Notes: generated by a model from the letters alone, not told the origin. A DNA stretch of 64,000 nt from JACVRW01 sp034664085 (GCA_034664085.1 JAXDII010000018.1:38789-102788); one strand, 5' to 3'; numbered from the stretch's first letter, positions 32,682 to 41,982 are shown. Program-made: numbers and translations.

Positions 32682-34157
32682 ATGAGCGCTCCGCACAACC
32701 CCCCACCGCTGCGGGTGGACGTCGCGGTGGTTGGCGCCGGGGCGGCCGGCCTGTACGCGGCGCTGACGGCCGCCGCCGAGGGCGCCCGGGTGGCGCTCGT
32801 GAGCCGCTCGCCGCTCGCGCAGACGGCGTCCTTCTGGGCCCAGGGCGGGATCGCGGCGGCCCTGGCGGACGACGACTCGCCGCAGCTGCACGCCGACGAC
32901 ACGCTCGCCGCCGGGCGCGACGCGGCTCGCGCCAGCGCCGTTCGCGTGCTCTGCGAGGAGTCGCCCGCGCGCGTGCGCGATCTCGAGGCGCTCGGCGTCC
33001 GCTTCGACGCCGACCGCCACGGCAACCTCGCACTCGGCCTCGAGGGCGGCCACTCGCGGCGGCGCATCGTGCACGCCGGCGGCTCGGCCACCGGACGGCG
33101 CATCACGCGCGAGCTGTCCGCACAGGCCGCGCTGCACGAGCGCATCGAGGTGCTCGAGCCGCGCGCGGCCACGGCGCTGACCGTGCACGAGGGCCGCTGC
33201 GTCGGCCTCGTCGCGCGGCCGCGCCGCGGTGATCCGCTGCCGGTGCTGGCCCGGGCGGTCGTGCTCGCCACCGGGGGCATGGCGGCGCTCTGGCAGCGCA
33301 CCACCAACCCGCCCGGCGTCGTCGGCGCCGGCCTGCTGCTCGCGCAGGCCGCCGGGGCCGAGCTGGCCGACCTCGAGTTCATGCAGTTCCACCCAACCGC
33401 CCTGCGCCAGGACGGCGCGCGCGACGGCTTCCTGATCACCGAGGCGGTGCGCGGCGAGGGCGCGACCCTGCTCGACGAGCGCGGCGAGCGCTTCGTCGAC
33501 GAGCTGGCGCCGCGCGACCAGGTCGCGCTCGCGATCGAGACGCAGCTGCAGCGCAGCGGCGAGGCTGCGGTGCGGCTAGACATGCGCGGCGTGGACGTGG
33601 CCCGCTTCCCCAACATCGCGGCGGCGCTCGAGGAGGTCGGGATCGACCCGCGCCGCGACCTGATCCCGGTCGCGCCGGCGGCGCACTACACGATGGGCGG
33701 CGTGGCCACCGACCTCGACGGCCGCTCGTCCGTGCCGGGGCTCTACGCCGTCGGCGAGTGCGCCTGCACCGGGATCCACGGCGCCAACCGGCTGGCATCG
33801 AACTCGCTGGCCGAGTGCTTCGTGTTCGGGCGCCGGGCCGCGCGGGCCGCCGCGAGCGACCCGGAGCCGCCCCCCGAGGCCGCTGCCGACGACACCATCC
33901 ACGCGGCCCCGCCCCCGGACGCGACGCGCGCCGCGCTGTGGCGCCACGCCGGCCTGCGGCGCGACCCGGACGGCTTGCGGGAGCTGCTCGCGGACCCCTT
34001 CCCGCTCGCGCAGCTGATCGCGGCCTCGTGCCTCGCGCGGGAGGAGAGCCGCGGCGCCCACCAGCGCGCCGACCACCCGGGGCCGGACCCCCTCCTGGAC
34101 CACCGTCATACGCTTGTGGACGGCAACACCCGGCCGCGCTTCGAACGATGGGACTGA
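32682..34157 (+). CDS. nadB: L-aspartate oxidase
   Basis: A 491-residue FAD enzyme that oxidises aspartate to iminoaspartate for NAD synthesis. The FAD dinucleotide fold is VDVAVVGAGAAGLYAALTAA at about residue 12. SFWAQGGIAAAL, EFMQFHPTAL, the substrate/active-site Arg region and GECACTGIHGANRLASNSL match NadB of the succinate dehydrogenase flavoprotein family. It is slightly shorter than E. coli NadB (540). nadA and nadC are not in this window; the next coupled gene is a flavin reductase. The ATG lies 29 bases from the divergent deacetylase start. Confidence 0.94.
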   Translation: MSAPHNPPPLRVDVAVVGAGAAGLYAALTAAAEGARVALVSRSPLAQTASFWAQGGIAAALADDDSPQLHADDTLAAGRDAARASAVRVLCEESPARVRDLEALGVRFDADRHGNLALGLEGGHSRRRIVHAGGSATGRRITRELSAQAALHERIEVLEPRAATALTVHEGRCVGLVARPRRGDPLPVLARAVVLATGGMAALWQRTTNPPGVVGAGLLLAQAAGAELADLEFMQFHPTALRQDGARDGFLITEAVRGEGATLLDERGERFVDELAPRDQVALAIETQLQRSGEAAVRLDMRGVDVARFPNIAAALEEVGIDPRRDLIPVAPAAHYTMGGVATDLDGRSSVPGLYAVGECACTGIHGANRLASNSLAECFVFGRRAARAAASDPEPPPEAAADDTIHAAPPPDATRAALWRHAGLRRDPDGLRELLADPFPLAQLIAASCLAREESRGAHQRADHPGPDPLLDHRHTLVDGNTRPRFERWD

Positions 34158-34639
34158 CAGTCGACGAGCTGTTCCGGGAGGCCATGTCGCACCTGGCCTC
34201 CGGCGTCGCCGTGATCACCACGCGGCGCAGCGACGGCCGCCCCTGCGGCATCGCCGCGACCTCGCTGATCTCATACAGCGCCCAGCCGCCCTCCCTGCTC
34301 GTGTCGATCTGGCACGGGTCCCGATGTCACGCGGCCCTGGCCGAGTGCGAGCGCTTCGGCGTGCACCTGCTGCGCGCCGACGAGCTGGAGCTGGCGCAGC
34401 GGTTCGCCGATCGCGAGGCCGAGGACAAGTTCGCCGGCCTCGACTGGAGCTGGGACGGCGACGTGCCCGAGCTGGCCGGCACACTGGCCTACCTGCGCTG
34501 CCGGCGCGCGGAGAACTTCGTGCGCTACGACCACACGGTGCTGATCGGGGATCTGGAGGGCGGCCGCCTCGAGGAGGGCGAGCCGCTCGTCTATGCGCGC
34601 CGGCGCATGGACTGGCTGATGCAGCCGATGCTGCCCTAG
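34148..34639 (+). CDS. Flavin reductase-like FMN-binding protein
   Basis: A 163-residue flavin reductase domain protein (split-barrel) beginning LFREAMSHLASGVAVITT, with CGIAATSLISYSAQPPSLLVSI and CHAALAECERFGVHLL, the usual FMN/NADH binding pattern of two-component monooxygenase reductases. The ATG overlaps the end of nadB by 10 bases. Its link to aspartate oxidase is only positional. It ends convergent to, and overlapping with, the R2lox-like gene stop. Confidence 0.9.
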   Translation: MGLTVDELFREAMSHLASGVAVITTRRSDGRPCGIAATSLISYSAQPPSLLVSIWHGSRCHAALAECERFGVHLLRADELELAQRFADREAEDKFAGLDWSWDGDVPELAGTLAYLRCRRAENFVRYDHTVLIGDLEGGRLEEGEPLVYARRRMDWLMQPMLP

Positions 34640-35541
34640 GCCGCGACCGGCAACCCGACGCCGATCACCTTCAGGCGCCGGCTGAGCGCCGAATACGCGA
34701 ACTCGGCCTGCTCCTGCGAGGTGACGCCGAACAGCTCGTAGTCGTCGCCGATCGCGTAGCCCTTCGGCACGAGCACGCCGGCGGCCAGCGGCAGCAGCTC
34801 CACCAGCGTGCGCTGCACGCGCTCTCGGATCGCGGGGTCGGCGCACTTCTGCTGCAGGAACCAGGTGCCGTAGGCCACGTGGCGGTGCTCGTCGCGCGCG
34901 ATGTTCCCGAAGCCCTCCGCGAAGCCCGGCAGCAGCTGCTCCTTCTCGTAGTGGTCGAGCATGAAGTGCTGCCCCGTGAGCGCGAGCGTGCCCTCGATCA
35001 CCATGTGGTAGTTGACGATGAAGTCGACCTTCGCTTCGAGGTCGCGCGGGTTCTCGATCAGCCGCTGCGCCATCTCCACGAGGCGCACGTCGAACAGCTC
35101 GACGAAGGCGTCGGTCACGTCCCTGCGCACGTGCGCGAGGCGGTCGGAGATCAGCTCGTGGTCGACGCCCATGACCTCGCGGTAGTAGCGGTCGAAGAAC
35201 TGCATGTGACGCGCCTCGTCCACCTGCTGCGTGGTGAGGAAGGCCTCCTCCTGCTCGTCCTCGTAGGCCATGACCAGGCCCGAGAACTGGGTGGTCACGC
35301 GCTCCTCGCCAACGAAGAAGGAGCTGAGCCCCCAGAGGTGCTCCTCCTTCTCGTCGTCCGAGAGACCTGCCCACTGCTCCTTGTCGCGCTCCAGGTCGAT
35401 GTCCTGCGAGGCCCAGTGCTGGCGTTCCCAGAGCTGGTAGAGCTGCTGCGGATCCATCAGCTGGAGGGTGCGGTTGAGGTACGCGTCGTCGCTGATCGTC
35501 GCGACGTCGCCCTGTGCCGTGAGGTCGAGGAGCGAGGCCAT
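34636..35541 (-). CDS. R2-like ligand-binding oxidase / ribonucleotide reductase beta-like protein
   Basis: A 301-residue ferritin-fold protein with a dinuclear metal site. Ligands seen are Glu in FFVGEERVTTQ, then the DEARH helix (ExxH), Glu in VIEGTLALTGQH, and the second ExxH in RDEHRHVAYG. The size and the pattern fit R2lox (Mn/Fe, no R1 partner) better than class I NrdB, and no nrdA/nrdE gene is nearby. The radical Tyr position cannot be assigned with confidence. ATG 35541 is chosen as the M before SLLDLTAQG; no clear ribosome site is visible. A 16-bp palindrome lies just upstream. Confidence 0.8.
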   Translation of the reverse strand: MASLLDLTAQGDVATISDDAYLNRTLQLMDPQQLYQLWERQHWASQDIDLERDKEQWAGLSDDEKEEHLWGLSSFFVGEERVTTQFSGLVMAYEDEQEEAFLTTQQVDEARHMQFFDRYYREVMGVDHELISDRLAHVRRDVTDAFVELFDVRLVEMAQRLIENPRDLEAKVDFIVNYHMVIEGTLALTGQHFMLDHYEKEQLLPGFAEGFGNIARDEHRHVAYGTWFLQQKCADPAIRERVQRTLVELLPLAAGVLVPKGYAIGDDYELFGVTSQEQAEFAYSALSRRLKVIGVGLPVAA

Positions 35542-35553
35542 GCCGCGATCGTA

Positions 35554-35569
35554 GGCTGGCCGGCCAGCC
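35554..35569. promoter_or_regulatory. 16-bp perfect palindrome upstream of the R2lox-like gene
   Basis: GGCTGGCCGGCCAGCC is its own reverse complement and lies 12 bases upstream of the ATG at 35541, within the 195-bp divergent gap to the gene at 35737. It is a candidate operator for either gene. The same gap contains AT-richer patches near 35620-35650 where promoters may lie. Confidence 0.4.
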
Positions 35570-35736
35570 AAGTCCAGGTCAGCGAGGTTGAAATCGCTGC
35601 AAAGCGGGTAACTGAACGGCCAGTCGGTTTAACGCCAAATCAATACTGGTGGCGCTGAACCTGGGGTACGTTTCGATAGCCGCACCGTCCTGGGCACGGC
35701 AAGCCCGCGGCAGTTGAAGAGGGTAAGGGAGGCCCG

Positions 35737-36156
35737 ATGTACCAGTTCAGTCGCTCGCTCTATAGAGAGCTTGCGCAGGATGTCGTCTCCGGCAAGGGTG
35801 AAGACATCGCTGTTACGCGCATGCGTTTTCTGCGCGCGTGTGAGTCGTCGATGGAGCGACTCGCGCTCGACAGGCACTACTTCGCGAAGCCGGTGCGCAC
35901 GCTGTTCAACGACGTGCGCCACTACTTCCCGATGACCGAGCAGATGCGCGTCTACCGAATGTGCGCGGAGCACATGCGGCTGGCCATCGAGTACGTGGAC
36001 AGCCAGCTGCGCGAGGGCGTCACTTTCGACGGCAGCCCGGCCTGTTGCCACGCCAGTACCCGCAGGGGCACAGCCTGCCAGCGGGTGCCGCTGCCGGGCA
36101 GCAAGTACTGCCCCTCGCACAAGCATCTCGACGAAGACCTCGAGGTCGCCGCCTAG
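35737..36156 (+). CDS. Unknown protein with C-terminal Cys/His zinc motif
   Basis: A 139-residue soluble protein. The N-terminal 90 residues are helical and charged (MYQFSRSLYRELAQDVV; RHYFAKPVRTLFNDVRHYFP) and match no family I know. The C-terminal end has CCHASTRRGTACQR followed by PGSKYCPSH, a C-x7-C-x12-C-x2-H zinc-binding pattern seen in small actinobacterial and phage proteins. GGGAGG stands before the ATG. It may bind nucleic acid or protein; that is a guess. It is followed after 30 bases by hyuA. Confidence 0.75.
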   Translation: MYQFSRSLYRELAQDVVSGKGEDIAVTRMRFLRACESSMERLALDRHYFAKPVRTLFNDVRHYFPMTEQMRVYRMCAEHMRLAIEYVDSQLREGVTFDGSPACCHASTRRGTACQRVPLPGSKYCPSHKHLDEDLEVAA

Positions 36157-36186
36157 CGCAAGCTTTGCCGTCTAGCGTCCACGCCG

Positions 36187-38133
36187 ATGATCCTCGGCGT
36201 GGACGTTGGCGGCACCTTCACCGATGCCGCGCTGCTCGCAGGCGGCATCGTGGTCACGGGGAAGGCGCCGACCACACCCGCGGACCAGTCCGAGGGCGTG
36301 ATGGCCGCCGTGGAGCAGGCGCTGGGCGAGGCCGGCGCCGACGCCTCCGGCGTGGAGCGCTTCGTGCACGGCATGACCGTCGGCACCAACGCGCTGCTCG
36401 AAGGGCGTGTGGCCAGAACCGCGCTGCTCGCCACCCAGGGCTTCACCGACCTCGAGGAGCTGGGCCGCCAGGCGCGCCCCGAGCTGTACCGGCTCTGCGT
36501 CGGGCATCCGCCGCCGATCGTGCCCGCCGAGCTGCGCCTCGGGGTGCCGGAGCGGACCGGGCCCGACGGCGTGCTGGCCGAGCTCGACGAGGACGCGCTG
36601 CTCGAGCGGCTCGCCGCGCTCGGGGACTGCGAGTCGGTCGCCGTCTGCCTGCTGTGGGGCTTTCGCCACCCGCAGCACGAGCGCCGCGTTGCCGAGCTGG
36701 CCTCCCAGGCGCTTGGCGCGGTGCACGTCTCCACATCGCACGAGACCGCCGGCGTCTTCCGCGAGTACGAGCGCTGCGTGACGACGATCGTCGACGCGGC
36801 CCTGTCGCCGCTGCTGCGCGGCTACCTCGAGCGCCTCGCGGAGCGCGCCCGGGCGGCGGGGCTGCCCGACCCCGAGGTGATGCTCTCCAGCGGCGGCACG
36901 GCGAGCGCCGCGACCGCGGCCCGCCACGGCTCGTGGACGGTGCTCTCCGGCCCAGCCGGCGGAGCGGTGGGCGCCGCCCGGGTGGCCGGCGGCGATGCCG
37001 TGGGCCTGGACATGGGCGGCACCTCCTGCGACGTGTCGCTGCTGCTCGATGGAGCCGCCGCCGTCGGGGGCGGCCGCACGATCGGCGGACGCGCGCTGGC
37101 GCTGCCGATGGTGGACGTCCACACGATCGGCGCCGGGGGCGGCTCGATCGCGTGGCGCGACGCGGGCGGGGCCATGCGCGTCGGCCCGCGCTCCGCCGGG
37201 GCCGACCCGGGGCCCGCGTGCTACGGCCGCGGCGGGTCGCAGCCCACGGTCACGGACGCCGACCTGCTGCTGGGCTGGCTCGATGCCGCCTCGCCGCTGG
37301 CCGGCGGCGTGCGCCTCGACGCCGAGGCTGCGGCGCGCGCCGTCGGCGCGCTCGCGGACGAGCTCGGCCTGTCGGCCGAGGACGCCGCCGCCGGCATCGC
37401 CCGCGTCGCCGGCGCGGAGATGGCCCAGGCCGTGCGCGTGGTGACGGTCGAGCGCGGCGTCGACCCGCGCGGCCTCGCGCTGGTCGCCTTCGGCGGCGCC
37501 GGGCCCCTGCACGCGGCACAGATCGCGGCCGAGCTCGGCATGCGGCGCGTGGTGGCGCCGCTCGCCTCGGGCGTCCTGTCGGCGCTCGGCCTGATCGTCT
37601 CGGAGCGCAGGCGCGACATCGTGGAGAGCGTGCTGCTCACCGGGGCCGCCCTCACCGCGGAGGCCGTCGCGGCGACGGTGAGCCGGCTCGGCGAGCAGGG
37701 CCGCCGCGAGCTCGGCGAGCCGCACGCCGAGCTGCGCGCCACCTACGACCTGCGCTACGCCGGCCAGGGGTTCGAGCTGCCGGTGCGCGGCTCGCTGGAG
37801 CCCGCGCCCGAGGAGCTGCGCACGGCCTTCGACCGCGCCCACGAGGAGCGCTACGGCTACTCGGACGCCGACGCCGGGCTGGAGCTGGTGACCGTCCGCG
37901 TGGCCGCCGCCATGCCGGGAGCGGACCCGCCCTCGCCCGCCGCCGAGCCGGCGCAGGAGCGCGGCGCTCGGCGTGCCCGCTTCGACGGCGAATGGCTCGA
38001 CACCGCGGTGCTCGGACCGGGCACCGCCGAGGTGGACGGACCCGCGATCTTCGAGCTGCCCGGATCCACGCTGGTGGTGCCGCCCGGCTGGCGCGCGCGC
38101 TCCGACGCCGACGGGGTGGTGATGGAGCGGTGA
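36187..38133 (+). CDS. hyuA: Hydantoinase/oxoprolinase subunit A (HyuA)
   Basis: A 648-residue ATP-dependent amidohydrolase subunit with an actin-like nucleotide fold: LGVDVGGTFTDAALL at residues 3-17, GMTVGTNALLEGRVARTAL, the central VLSGPAGGAVGAARVAG and DMGGTSCDVSLL, and a C-terminal hydantoinase A part with TYDLRYAGQGFELPV. Relatives hydrolyse N-methylhydantoin, 5-oxoproline or carboxylate acetone. The order A then B, with overlap of GTGA, is standard. The substrate is not predictable from the sequence. Confidence 0.94.
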   Translation: MILGVDVGGTFTDAALLAGGIVVTGKAPTTPADQSEGVMAAVEQALGEAGADASGVERFVHGMTVGTNALLEGRVARTALLATQGFTDLEELGRQARPELYRLCVGHPPPIVPAELRLGVPERTGPDGVLAELDEDALLERLAALGDCESVAVCLLWGFRHPQHERRVAELASQALGAVHVSTSHETAGVFREYERCVTTIVDAALSPLLRGYLERLAERARAAGLPDPEVMLSSGGTASAATAARHGSWTVLSGPAGGAVGAARVAGGDAVGLDMGGTSCDVSLLLDGAAAVGGGRTIGGRALALPMVDVHTIGAGGGSIAWRDAGGAMRVGPRSAGADPGPACYGRGGSQPTVTDADLLLGWLDAASPLAGGVRLDAEAAARAVGALADELGLSAEDAAAGIARVAGAEMAQAVRVVTVERGVDPRGLALVAFGGAGPLHAAQIAAELGMRRVVAPLASGVLSALGLIVSERRRDIVESVLLTGAALTAEAVAATVSRLGEQGRRELGEPHAELRATYDLRYAGQGFELPVRGSLEPAPEELRTAFDRAHEERYGYSDADAGLELVTVRVAAAMPGADPPSPAAEPAQERGARRARFDGEWLDTAVLGPGTAEVDGPAIFELPGSTLVVPPGWRARSDADGVVMER

Positions 38134-39614
38134 GCCGCCTCGACCCGGTCACCCTGCAGGTGATGCTCGGGGCGCTGCGCGCCGCCTGCGACGAGATGGG
38201 CGCGGTGCTGGTGCGCTCCGCCCACTCGGCCAACATCAAGGAGCGCCGCGACGCCTCCACCGCGCTGTTCGACGCGCGCGGCCGCATGGTCATGCAGGCG
38301 GAGCACATCCCCGTCCACCTCGGCGCCATGCCGGCGGCGGTCGCGGCGGTGCTGTCCGAGCGGCACGAGCCGGGCGGCGCCTGGATCCTCAACGACCCCT
38401 ACCGCGGCGGCACCCACCTGCCTGACATCACCGTGATCGAGCCGCTCTTTCACCGCGGCGAGCTGACCGGCTTCGCCGCCAGCAGGGCGCACCACGCCGA
38501 CGTCGGCGCCGCGGAGCCGGGCAGCATGCCGTCCGACTCGCGCTCCCTGGCGGACGAGGGGGTGGTGATCCCGCCGACGCGGCTCGACGGCGACGCGCTG
38601 CGCGACCTGGCCGGCCAGATGCGCAACCCGCGCCAGCGCGAGGCCGACCTGCGTGCGCAGCTCGCCGCCGGGCGCGCGGGCGCCGAGCGGGTGGAGGCGC
38701 TGATCGAACGCTTCGGGCTGGACAGCTTCCGAGCCGGCCTGGACGAGACGCTCGACTACGCCGAGCGGCGCACCCGCGCCCGCATCGCCGAGCTTGCGGA
38801 CGGCGTCCGCACCTCGAGCGACGTGCTCGAGGCCACCGAGGGGGACCTGCGGCTCGAGCTGGAGGCCACCGTCGACGGCGACGCGGTGACGCTCGATTTC
38901 TCCGGCTCCGCCGCCCAGCACGGCGGCAACCTCAACTGCCCGCTGGCCGTGACCCGGTCCGCGTGCTACTTCGCCCTGCGCGTCCTCACCGACCCCGACG
39001 TGCCCGCGTGCGAGGGCGCCTACCGCCCGCTCACGGTGATCGCGCCCGAGGGCTCGCTGCTCAACGCGCGCCCGCCCGCCGCGGTGGCGGCCGGCAACGT
39101 CGAGACCTCCTCGCGTGTCGCCGACCTGGTGCTGGGCGCCTTCGGGCACGCGCTCGGCCAGGGCACGATGAACAACCTCACTCTCGGCAACGGCGACTTC
39201 ACCTACTACGAGACGCTCGGCGGCGGCCAGGGCGCCTGCCCCGACGCGGACGGGCCGAGCGCCGTGCACGTGGCGATGTCGAACACGCTCAACACGCCGA
39301 TCGAGGCGCTGGAGCTGGAGTTCCCGCTGCGCGCGGTCGAGTACGCGGTCCGGCGCGGCTCCGGCGGGGCCGGCCGCCGGCGCGGCGGCGACGGCGTCGT
39401 GCGCGAGGTGGAGGCGCTCGCGGAGATGCGCTACTCGCTGATCACCGAGCGGCGCCGGCACGCCCCGCCCGGGGCGGACGGTGCAGAAGCGGGTGCTCCT
39501 GGTAGGAACCTGGTCAACGGCGAGGAGCTGCCGGGCAAGGCGTCCGGCACGCTGCGCGCCGGCGACCGTCTGCGAATCGAAACCCCCGGAGGTGGCGGAT
39601 ATGGCAAGCCCTAG
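38130..39614 (+). CDS. hyuB: Hydantoinase/oxoprolinase subunit B (HyuB)
   Basis: A 494-residue partner of HyuA. It starts with LDPVTLQVMLGALRAACDEM and has the HyuB marks SANIKERRDASTALFDARG, ILNDPYRGGTHLPDITVI, ASRAHHADVGAAEPGSMP and TLGNGDFTYYETLGGGQGA. GTG 38130 overlaps the hyuA stop. The last residues (RIETPGGGGYGKP) are the common end of the family. The dehydrogenase that follows overlaps its stop by 14 bases, so the three genes form one catabolic unit. Confidence 0.94.
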   Translation: MSRLDPVTLQVMLGALRAACDEMGAVLVRSAHSANIKERRDASTALFDARGRMVMQAEHIPVHLGAMPAAVAAVLSERHEPGGAWILNDPYRGGTHLPDITVIEPLFHRGELTGFAASRAHHADVGAAEPGSMPSDSRSLADEGVVIPPTRLDGDALRDLAGQMRNPRQREADLRAQLAAGRAGAERVEALIERFGLDSFRAGLDETLDYAERRTRARIAELADGVRTSSDVLEATEGDLRLELEATVDGDAVTLDFSGSAAQHGGNLNCPLAVTRSACYFALRVLTDPDVPACEGAYRPLTVIAPEGSLLNARPPAAVAAGNVETSSRVADLVLGAFGHALGQGTMNNLTLGNGDFTYYETLGGGQGACPDADGPSAVHVAMSNTLNTPIEALELEFPLRAVEYAVRRGSGGAGRRRGGDGVVREVEALAEMRYSLITERRRHAPPGADGAEAGAPGRNLVNGEELPGKASGTLRAGDRLRIETPGGGGYGKP

Positions 39615-40485
39615 CGGAGCACATCGCATCGGCTTCGTGGGCCTGGGCATCATGGGCGAGCCGATGGCGCGGAACCTGCGCGAGGCCGGCTTCGACCTGT
39701 CGGTGTACACGCGCACTTCCGAGAAGGCCGAGCGCTTCGGCACCGCGCACGGCGCGCTCTTCGCGGCGACGCCGGCGGAGGCCGCCGAGGGCGTGGACGC
39801 CTTCATCACGATGGTGCCCGACAGCCCCCAGGTCGAGGAGGTGCTGTTCGGGCCGGACGGCGCGGCGGCGGCCCTCCCAGAGGACGCGCTGGTCGTGGAC
39901 ATGTCCACGATCTCGCCGAGCTCCTCGCGCGCCATCGGCGACCGGCTGAGGCCGCACGACTTCGTGGAGGCGCCGGTGTCCGGCTCGCGGCCGAAGGCCG
40001 AGGACGGCACGCTCACGATCTTCGCGGGCGGCGAACGCGACGCCTTCGAGCGCGCCCTGCCGCTGTTCGAGGTGATGGGCGAGCGCATCGTCCACGTCGG
40101 GCCGCTCGGGCACGGGCAGATGGCGAAGCTGCTCACCAACACGATGGGAGCCGTGAACGCGGCGGCGCTCGCCCAGGCCGTGCACACCGCCAAGGCCGCC
40201 GGGCTCGACCCCGAGGCGTTCCTGGAGGTCGCCGCGGGCAGCGCCGGCGCCAGCGCGATGCTGAACCTGAAGGGCCGCCCGATGTTCGAAGGGAGCTTCG
40301 AGCCGGCCCTCTTCAAGCTGGAGCACATGCTCAAGGACGTGCGCCACACGATCGACGAGGCGCGTGCGCTGGGCATCGAGCTGAGCCTGGGACAGCTCGC
40401 CGAGGGCCTCTATGCCCAGGCCGCCGAGGCCGGCCACGGGGAGCAGGACTTCGCCGCTGTCTACACGGCGGTGGACGAGGGCTGA
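39601..40485 (+). CDS. 3-hydroxyisobutyrate dehydrogenase-family NAD(P) oxidoreductase
   Basis: A 294-residue beta-hydroxyacid dehydrogenase. The dinucleotide motif IGFVGLGIMGEPMARNL is at about residues 10-26. The substrate-site motif EAPVSGSRPKAEDGTL is near 120. The catalytic-lysine helix HGQMAKLLTNTMGAVN is near 175, with Lys as proton donor. It could act on 3-hydroxyisobutyrate, tartronate semialdehyde or glyoxylate-type substrates. GGAGGTGG before ATG 39601 supports the start inside hyuB. Confidence 0.9.
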   Translation: MASPSGAHRIGFVGLGIMGEPMARNLREAGFDLSVYTRTSEKAERFGTAHGALFAATPAEAAEGVDAFITMVPDSPQVEEVLFGPDGAAAALPEDALVVDMSTISPSSSRAIGDRLRPHDFVEAPVSGSRPKAEDGTLTIFAGGERDAFERALPLFEVMGERIVHVGPLGHGQMAKLLTNTMGAVNAAALAQAVHTAKAAGLDPEAFLEVAAGSAGASAMLNLKGRPMFEGSFEPALFKLEHMLKDVRHTIDEARALGIELSLGQLAEGLYAQAAEAGHGEQDFAAVYTAVDEG

Positions 40486-40490
40486 GTACA

Positions 40491-41165
40491 GTGACCACGA
40501 TGGCGGCCAGCACTCCTCCGCCGGCCAAGCCGCGCATGCGCGGCGTCGTCCACCAGTGGTCGTTCTTCGTGGCGCTTGTCGCCGGTGTCGCCCTCGTCAT
40601 CTGGGCGCCGGCGGGGCGCGCGACCGCCGCCTGCGCGGTCTACGCGGCGGCCCTAGCCGGCCTGCTCGGCACCAGCGCCGTCTACCACCGGGTCACCTGG
40701 CCGCCGCGGGCACGCGCCTGGCTGCGCAGGGCGGACCACGCGATGATCTTCGTGCTGATCGCCGGCACGTACACGCCCTTTGCGGTCCTCGTCCTGGAGG
40801 AGCCGCTGAGCGACGTCGTGCTCGCCGGCGTCTGGAGCGGCGCGGCCGCGGGCATCGTCTTCACGCTGGTGTGGGTGGACGCTCCCAAGTGGCTCGCCGC
40901 CGCCGCCTACGTCGCGCTTGGGTGGTTCTCGCTGATAGCCATCCCCCAGATCCTCGAGCGCGCCGGCGCCGGAGCGCTAGCGCTACTGGCCGCCGGAGGC
41001 GTGGCATACACGCTTGGGGCGGTCGTATACGCGCGCCGGCGGCCCGATCCGCGCCCGGCGACGTTCGGATACCACGAGATCTTCCACGTGCTGGTGGTGG
41101 TCGCCGCCGCCGCCCACTTCACCGCCGTGGCCGTTTTCGCGGTGCCTCAAGCCGCCGGCGGCTGA
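40491..41165 (+). CDS. Hemolysin III / PAQR family membrane protein
   Basis: A 224-residue seven-helix membrane protein. It carries the HlyIII/PAQR metal-site features: SAVYHRVTWPP with Ser/His after helix 2, ADHAMIFVLIAGTYTPF with Asp/His in helix 3, and the C-terminal FGYHEIFHVLVVVAAAAHF with two His ligands. PAQR proteins are zinc-dependent membrane hydrolases in some cases. GTG 40491 begins five bases after the dehydrogenase stop. The function in bacteria is largely unknown. Confidence 0.92.
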   Translation: MTTMAASTPPPAKPRMRGVVHQWSFFVALVAGVALVIWAPAGRATAACAVYAAALAGLLGTSAVYHRVTWPPRARAWLRRADHAMIFVLIAGTYTPFAVLVLEEPLSDVVLAGVWSGAAAGIVFTLVWVDAPKWLAAAAYVALGWFSLIAIPQILERAGAGALALLAAGGVAYTLGAVVYARRRPDPRPATFGYHEIFHVLVVVAAAAHFTAVAVFAVPQAAGG

Positions 41166-41310
41166 CCTGCGCCGCCCACCACAAGTGGCAGTGGGCACGA
41201 TATTTCCCTTGAAACCGGGTACAGGTTCCGCAACAATGTGCCGCCCGCGCCCTTCGCCGCCGCAGGGCAATCGAAGCCGGGCGCGACTTTTTTCGAGGTT
41301 TTCCTCTCTT

Positions 41311-41943
41311 ATGCCAGTTGCATTCAAGGAATGGGCAGTAACCGTGCGCGCGCTCGCCGAGGGCGAGCAGCTGCTGACCCTGCGCAAAGGCGGGATCCGC
41401 GAAGAGAACAAGCACTTCGAGATCGAGCACGACCGCTTCTTCCTCTACCCCACGTTCGATCACCAGCGCAACGACTGCGTGCGTGACGCCCACGTGCCGG
41501 AGCTCGGCCGCGCGCTCGAGGAGGGCGTCTGGCCCGACAACGAGCCGCCCGCCAAGGCGCTCGTCCAGGACGGCGGCATCCCGCAGCCCGACCGCGTGCG
41601 GATCCGCTCCTGGGCCGAGGTGTCGGCCAGTTACCTGATCACCGATCCGCGCGCGATCGACGCGCTGTCGCCCTACTACATCTGGACGACCGACTACGCC
41701 GAGAAGCGGCTCGCCTGGAAGCGGCGCCACCCGCTCCACGTGATCGTGCTGCGCACCTACCGCATCCCGCGGCCCGTGACGGTCAAGGTCCGGCCCGAGT
41801 ACCACGGCTGCCGCTCCTGGATCGAGCTGTACCGCGACCTCCCGTTCGAGGGCACGCCCGTGCTCTCCGACGAGGAGTTCGAGCGCGCGTCCGAGGAGAT
41901 CGAAGCGATCGCCTCCGGCGCGGCCATGCCCGTCCTGGCCTAG
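41311..41943 (+). CDS. DUF1802 family protein
   Basis: A 210-residue soluble protein with the DUF1802 pattern: FKEWAVTVRALAEGEQLLTL, LRKGGIREENKHFEIEHDRF, FFLYPTFDHQ and a later WTTDYAEKRLAWKRRHPLHV. The order suggests an all-alpha/beta domain in which conserved Arg/Glu/His could form a site. No function is known for the family. ATG 41311 follows an AT-richer leader with a T-run; the 145-base gap before it could hold a promoter (TTGAAA near 41210). Confidence 0.8.
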   Translation: MPVAFKEWAVTVRALAEGEQLLTLRKGGIREENKHFEIEHDRFFLYPTFDHQRNDCVRDAHVPELGRALEEGVWPDNEPPAKALVQDGGIPQPDRVRIRSWAEVSASYLITDPRAIDALSPYYIWTTDYAEKRLAWKRRHPLHVIVLRTYRIPRPVTVKVRPEYHGCRSWIELYRDLPFEGTPVLSDEEFERASEEIEAIASGAAMPVLA

Positions 41944-41982
41944 CGCGGGACCTCCCAGACGGCCGCGGACGTACTGCGGTCG

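Noticed and set aside
35570..35736. SigB-type promoter (GTTTAA and GGGTAC) before the gene at 35737
   Set aside because: The two boxes are about 31 bases apart, twice the needed spacing.
35961..39614. A 1217-codon plus-strand frame
   Set aside because: Only its last 494 codons (from 38130) are a gene, hyuB; the first part is the wrong frame of hyuA.
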